From the IMG/VR virus record IMGVR_UViG_3300023116_003441, positions 1 through 20,108 of that record: a stretch of DNA of 20,108 bases. One strand, given 5' to 3'. This DNA comes from a virus. Shown one piece after another: positions 19,670 through 20,108 of this stretch; the stretch's first letter is position 1, and each line of letters begins with the position of its first letter. Both the position numbers and the translations under genes were made by a program. The notes under the pieces were generated by a model. The model was given only the letters and a program-made list of their open reading frames with translations, made no database searches and was not told the DNA's origin.

Positions 19670-19848
19670 TGCTTTGTCATGCTAGTTTAGAAAATTATTA
19701 CCAAACTAATTTTCAATTGATGCAACATCATAACTATTCTCTAACCGAGTTGGAGGATATGATTCCGTGGGAAAGAGAGATCTACCTCACCCTGCTTTCA
19801 AATTATATTGAATCGGAAAATCTAAAGGCACGACAAAATGGCGCGTAG
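19669..19848 (+). CDS. Small hub-associated protein (59 aa), possible frameshift extension of gp26
   Basis: A 59-aa helical protein (MLCHASLENYYQTNFQLMQH then HNYSLTELEDMIPWEREIYL). The ATG at 19669 shares a base with the gp26 stop (TGATG); a GTG at 19666 would add one residue. The frame is -1 relative to gp26, with a slippery heptamer just upstream, so it could be made alone by coupled re-initiation or as a C-terminal extension of gp26. The LENYYxTNFxLMxxHxYSLxExExMIPxEREIY pattern recalls small proteins following gp26 in T4-like phages and the extension part of tail-assembly chaperones. In T4, gp51 follows gp26, but this is far shorter than gp51 (about 249 aa), so I give no symbol. Confidence 0.75.
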   Translation: MLCHASLENYYQTNFQLMQHHNYSLTELEDMIPWEREIYLTLLSNYIESENLKARQNGA

Positions 19849-20108
19849 AAAGCAAAATAACGAACCAGAAAAGAAGGGTGTAGATCCTGGTAGATTTTTT
19901 GCGGTCGCTGGCAAGGCAGAAAGTAAGACTAACGCAGAAGGTAAGACCAACGCCGAAGGTAAAAAAGGTTCAAGTGCCGCTGGCAGGATGGCATTTGCTT
20001 ATGATCAAAAGGCGCTAGATAAGCGCATTGATCGTAAAACTAGAGATCTTCGTGATGTTGTTGATACTATGAGGAAACTTCTCCTCAGTATCAGTAAAGA
20101 TATGAGGG
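19838..20108 (+). CDS. Structural/hub gene, 5' part only (runs off the right edge)
   Basis: An ORF starting ATG at 19838, overlapping the previous gene by 11 bases, remains open to the window's end (90 codons visible). The N-terminus is very basic and repetitive (MARRKQNNEPEKKG, then GKAESKTNAEGKTNAEGKKG), with two near-tandem copies of a T/S-NAEGK unit. It is followed by a charged helix (QKALDKRIDRKTRDLRDVVD then TMRKLLLSISKDM), probably a coiled coil. In T4-like genomes the next genes are hub and tape-measure-type proteins, so a large virion protein is likely; the identity cannot be settled from this fragment. Confidence 0.75.
   Translation, partial: MARRKQNNEPEKKGVDPGRFFAVAGKAESKTNAEGKTNAEGKKGSSAAGRMAFAYDQKALDKRIDRKTRDLRDVVDTMRKLLLSISKDMR

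Noticed and set aside
1-20108. tRNA genes, CRISPR arrays, insertion sequences
   Set aside because: I looked for cloverleaf arms, regularly spaced repeats and transposase motifs and saw none. The HNH gene has no intron or inverted repeats around it.

Overview
This window looks like part of the genome of a T4-like myovirus infecting marine picocyanobacteria (Synechococcus or Prochlorococcus). The evidence is the T4-type replication set (gp59, gp32, a RecB-like nuclease, PhoH), the T4-type late-transcription and virion set (gp33, gp4, gp48, gp53, gp26) and typical cyanophage metabolic genes (transaldolase talC, thyX, thioredoxin, glutaredoxin). Two host-type cyanobacterial families (DUF1825, DUF4278) and a glutamine-II (Downstream-peptide) type riboswitch point the same way. 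Genes are densely packed, mostly with ATGA, TGATG or TAATG overlaps. Every family call was made by eye from protein motifs; no search was run.

Layout. 1-552: two small conserved-looking unknowns, closed by a late-promoter motif and a combined terminator/promoter. 644-5858: a plus-strand accessory operon with an unknown, a secreted HExxH protein, a thioredoxin, a 37-aa membrane microprotein, talC, a 2OG-Fe(II) oxygenase, an HNH nuclease, a flavin-dependent halogenase-like protein, a glutaredoxin, a small membrane protein and two unknowns (the second ends at 6145). 6173-7259: a regulatory and microprotein region with a sigma70-like promoter, a glutamine-II-like riboswitch, a 61-aa peptide, a structured leader, two tiny DUF4278-type proteins, a 56-aa protein and two strong terminators. 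7254-10821: a carbamoyltransferase cluster in which the enzyme is split into separate domains. Two paralogous Kae1-like N-domain proteins flank one C-domain protein, ThyX and a YgaP-like membrane protein.

10839-14676: the T4 core replication and regulation block (unknown, PhoH, PD-(D/E)XK nuclease, gp33, gp59, DUF1825, gp32 under its own sigma70-like promoter). 14699-18116: a convergent minus-strand late operon read as gp4, a SAP-like unknown, gp48 and gp53, ending in a terminator that works only on that strand. 18145 to the end: divergent plus-strand tail genes (tail-tube fold/gp54-like, gp26, a small hub protein, and a truncated structural gene).

The main points for follow-up are: the split carbamoyltransferase with two N subunits and one C subunit; a T TTT TTC slippery heptamer at the end of gp26, in register for a -1 shift into the next ORF; the riboswitch, whose P1 strand is repeated next to the start codon; two places where a promoter is built into a terminator; and four genes under 60 aa (37, 54, 55 and 56 aa).
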